7,203 bases of DNA from Acidimicrobiia bacterium (GTDB taxonomy: Bacteria > Actinomycetota > Acidimicrobiia > Acidimicrobiales > Acidimicrobilacustridaceae), in NCBI GenBank assembly GCA_016462055.1, contig JAEMTX010000008.1:17912-25114 (forward strand), in the 5' to 3' direction. Below the pieces are notes generated by a model, which was not told where the DNA came from, did not search any database, and saw nothing but the letters and a program-made list of their open reading frames with translations. How positions within the stretch are numbered: position 1 is the first letter of the stretch; the number at the start of each line of letters is the position of its first letter. The position numbers were made by a program, and so were the translations under genes. Shown here piece after piece: positions 5,812-7,203 of the stretch.

Positions 5812-7053
5812 ATGGACCTGAACTATCCGGCAGATGCAGAGGCCTACCGCAGCGAAGTTCGCGGCTGGCTTGAAGAGAACCTTCCAAAGGGATGGTTCGA
5901 ACCCGGTTTCGATATGAGCGCCGACGATCGAGCGCTTTTCCTTGATCAATGGACGAGCAAGCTCTACGGCGGCGGCTGGATTTGTGCCTCATGGCCAAAG
6001 GAATATGGCGGTAAAGGTCTCACGACAATGCAGTCAGTCGTTGTTGCCGAAGAGTTTGCCAATGCTGGGGCTCCGATGCGCGCTGATTTCTTTGGCGACA
6101 CGCTCGTGGGCCCGACCATTCTCCAGTGGGGGACCGAAGAGCAGAAACAAGAATTCCTTCCCAAGATTCTCTCTGGAACCATTGCGTGGTGTCAGGGCTT
6201 TAGTGAACCCGATGCAGGTTCGGATCTTGCCAACCTCGGCACGAAGGCAGTGCTCGATGGCGATGAATGGGTCATCAACGGCCAGAAAATCTGGACGACA
6301 CAAGGGTTCATCGCTGACTACGTCTTCATCCTTTGCCGCACCGATCCCGATGCACCGAAGCACAAAGGCATCTCCTATTTGCTCTGCCCGATGAATCAGC
6401 CTGGCGTTGAAGTTCGGCCAATCAAACAGGTTGATGGATCCTCTGAATTTGCTGAAGTGTTTTTTACAGACGCTCGCTGCCCGAAAGAAAACGTTGTCGG
6501 TGGATTGAACAACGGATGGGCTGTCGCGATGACCACGCTCGGCTTTGAACGCGGAACATCAGCAACAACTGGATACCGCCGCTTTGAAAATGAGCTGAAT
6601 CACATCATCGAGGTTGCGAAGCACAATGGAGCGATCAACGACCCGCTGATCCGTCAGCGCATTGCGCTTGCTTGGTCAAAAGTTCAGATCATGCGCATTA
6701 ACGGGCTTCGCTCGCTCACAGCGGTTGTGCAGAATCGCAAAGACTTCGGCGTAGCCGCTCTCGGCGCGACGAACAAGATTTTCTGGAGTGAGTATCACCA
6801 GCAGGTGATGGCGCTCGCGATGGATGTCCTTGGCCCCGAAGCACAGTTACTTCTCGGTGATTCCGGTTCTGAAGAATCGGTGCCTGGTTATGGTCGTCGA
6901 GCGGTTAATCGGCAGTACCCGGCGAATGCACTTCAGTCGTCGTTTTTCTTCAGTCGGTCCGAGACCATTTGGGGCGGGACCTCTCAAATCCAGCGCAATA
7001 TCGTGGGAGAACGAGTGTTGGGTCTTCCCAAGGAGCCCAAGGTCACAGCCTGA
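5812..7053 (+). CDS. Acyl-CoA dehydrogenase (FadE-like)
   Basis: This FAD enzyme of 413 residues introduces an alpha,beta double bond into an acyl-CoA and passes electrons to ETF. The N-terminal helical domain spans about 1-120, with GWICASWPKEYGGKGLT (55-71); the beta domain contains the signature CQGFSEPDAGSDLA (127-140) and INGQKIWTTQG (155-165); the C-terminal helical domain follows from about 235. The usual catalytic glutamate of short- and medium-chain enzymes, in the Tyr-Glu-Gly-Thr motif near the C-terminus, is replaced by glycine (Trp387-Gly388-Gly389-Thr390). Glu246 in LGFERG sits where isovaleryl-CoA and long-chain dehydrogenases carry their base, so the enzyme is probably active with a shifted base. 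It resembles actinobacterial FadE proteins; chain length or steroid preference cannot be read here. A weak GGAAG lies ten bases before the ATG. It is divergent from the FrhB-like gene across an 89-base gap, and etfBA in the same window encodes its likely electron acceptor. Confidence 0.95.
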   Translation: MDLNYPADAEAYRSEVRGWLEENLPKGWFEPGFDMSADDRALFLDQWTSKLYGGGWICASWPKEYGGKGLTTMQSVVVAEEFANAGAPMRADFFGDTLVGPTILQWGTEEQKQEFLPKILSGTIAWCQGFSEPDAGSDLANLGTKAVLDGDEWVINGQKIWTTQGFIADYVFILCRTDPDAPKHKGISYLLCPMNQPGVEVRPIKQVDGSSEFAEVFFTDARCPKENVVGGLNNGWAVAMTTLGFERGTSATTGYRRFENELNHIIEVAKHNGAINDPLIRQRIALAWSKVQIMRINGLRSLTAVVQNRKDFGVAALGATNKIFWSEYHQQVMALAMDVLGPEAQLLLGDSGSEESVPGYGRRAVNRQYPANALQSSFFFSRSETIWGGTSQIQRNIVGERVLGLPKEPKVTA

Positions 7054-7091
7054 TTTGAAGGGGGTGACGGGGGGCCGGAAAGCGCCCCGAC

Positions 7092-7097
7092 TACCCT
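7092..7097 (+). promoter_or_regulatory. Candidate -10 element (TACCCT) before the last reading frame
   Basis: TACCCT fits TAnnnT and ends 9 bases before the ATG at 7107, so a transcript would begin close to the start codon. No -35 is seen; the position 17 bases upstream is a G-run. No Shine-Dalgarno sequence precedes the ATG, in line with a near-leaderless gene. It could be chance. Confidence 0.3.
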
Positions 7098-7106
7098 TAT
7101 CGGGTC

Positions 7107-7203
7107 ATGTCTGATGTACCCCCCACGTCGGGAGGATCGGTACCCCCGTGGGATCCCGGTAGTCCTCCAAGACGCCCTTCGACCTCTCCTGATCGCCGGG
7201 TGC
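7107..7203 (+). CDS. Possible partial gene, proline-rich N-terminus
   Basis: An open frame starts with ATG at 7107, 53 bases after the acyl-CoA dehydrogenase stop, and is still open at the window end after 32 codons. It begins MSDVPPTSGGSVPPWDPG and continues with Pro-, Ser- and Arg-rich sequence. Such disordered Pro-rich starts are common in actinobacterial membrane and septal or regulatory proteins, but nothing identifies a family. The lack of stops over 97 bases is weak evidence on its own in GC-rich DNA; the TACCCT hexamer upstream and the same-strand position after the dehydrogenase add a little. No function can be given. Confidence 0.5.
   Translation, partial: MSDVPPTSGGSVPPWDPGSPPRRPSTSPDRRV

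Noticed and set aside
5438..5821. 127-codon plus-strand open frame running into the acyl-CoA dehydrogenase start
   Set aside because: Its body is antisense to the cluster-binding region of the FrhB-like gene, which is clearly the coding strand; no family features.
7071..7088. GGGGC...GCCCC hairpin after the acyl-CoA dehydrogenase as a terminator
   Set aside because: Only a 5-bp stem with an 8-base loop and no T-tract downstream; too weak to call.
1..7203. CRISPR arrays, insertion sequences, tRNA or rRNA genes, phage or defence genes
   Set aside because: I saw no spaced direct repeats, terminal inverted repeats, transposase motifs, tRNA cloverleaf or rRNA sequence; the window looks like ordinary chromosomal core and lineage-specific genes.

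Overview
The window most likely comes from a free-living actinobacterium, plausibly of the Acidimicrobiia type. This rests on moderately high GC, a run of three genes whose families I know as actinobacterial (kinase-like SCO1664 family, DUF3090 family and MSMEG_4193-type histidine phosphatase), a Ser/Thr-rich lipoprotein tail, and an acyl-CoA dehydrogenase resembling the FadE enzymes of actinobacteria. The taxonomic placement is inference; there is no rRNA or other marker gene here.

Layout: positions 1-190 hold no gene I can support. etfB (191-973) and etfA (986-1954) form a tight plus-strand operon encoding electron transfer flavoprotein, closed by a perfect 11-bp hairpin (1975-2003). Facing it on the minus strand is an overlapping three-gene operon, transcribed from 3904 down to 2044: histidine phosphatase, DUF3090 zinc-ribbon protein, PI3/4-kinase-like protein. 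A secreted lipoprotein of unknown function (4043-4537, plus) diverges from the phosphatase and converges, with only 12 bases between stop codons, on a minus-strand gene for an FrhB-type iron-sulfur flavoprotein (4550-5722). Divergent from that is an acyl-CoA dehydrogenase (5812-7053, plus). A proline-rich reading frame begins at 7107 and runs off the end.

How the parts may work together: the acyl-CoA dehydrogenase would reduce its FAD while oxidising an acyl-CoA thioester and hand electrons to ETF (EtfAB), which normally passes them to the quinone pool through ETF:quinone oxidoreductase (not in this window). The FrhB-type protein carries two ferredoxin-like cluster motifs and a probable FAD domain. 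It could link F420 or another two-electron carrier to ferredoxin, but no partner subunit is present, so its role is open. The kinase-like/DUF3090/phosphatase trio is the least understood part: translationally overlapped genes pairing a putative kinase with a putative phosphatase, with no substrate that I know to be established.
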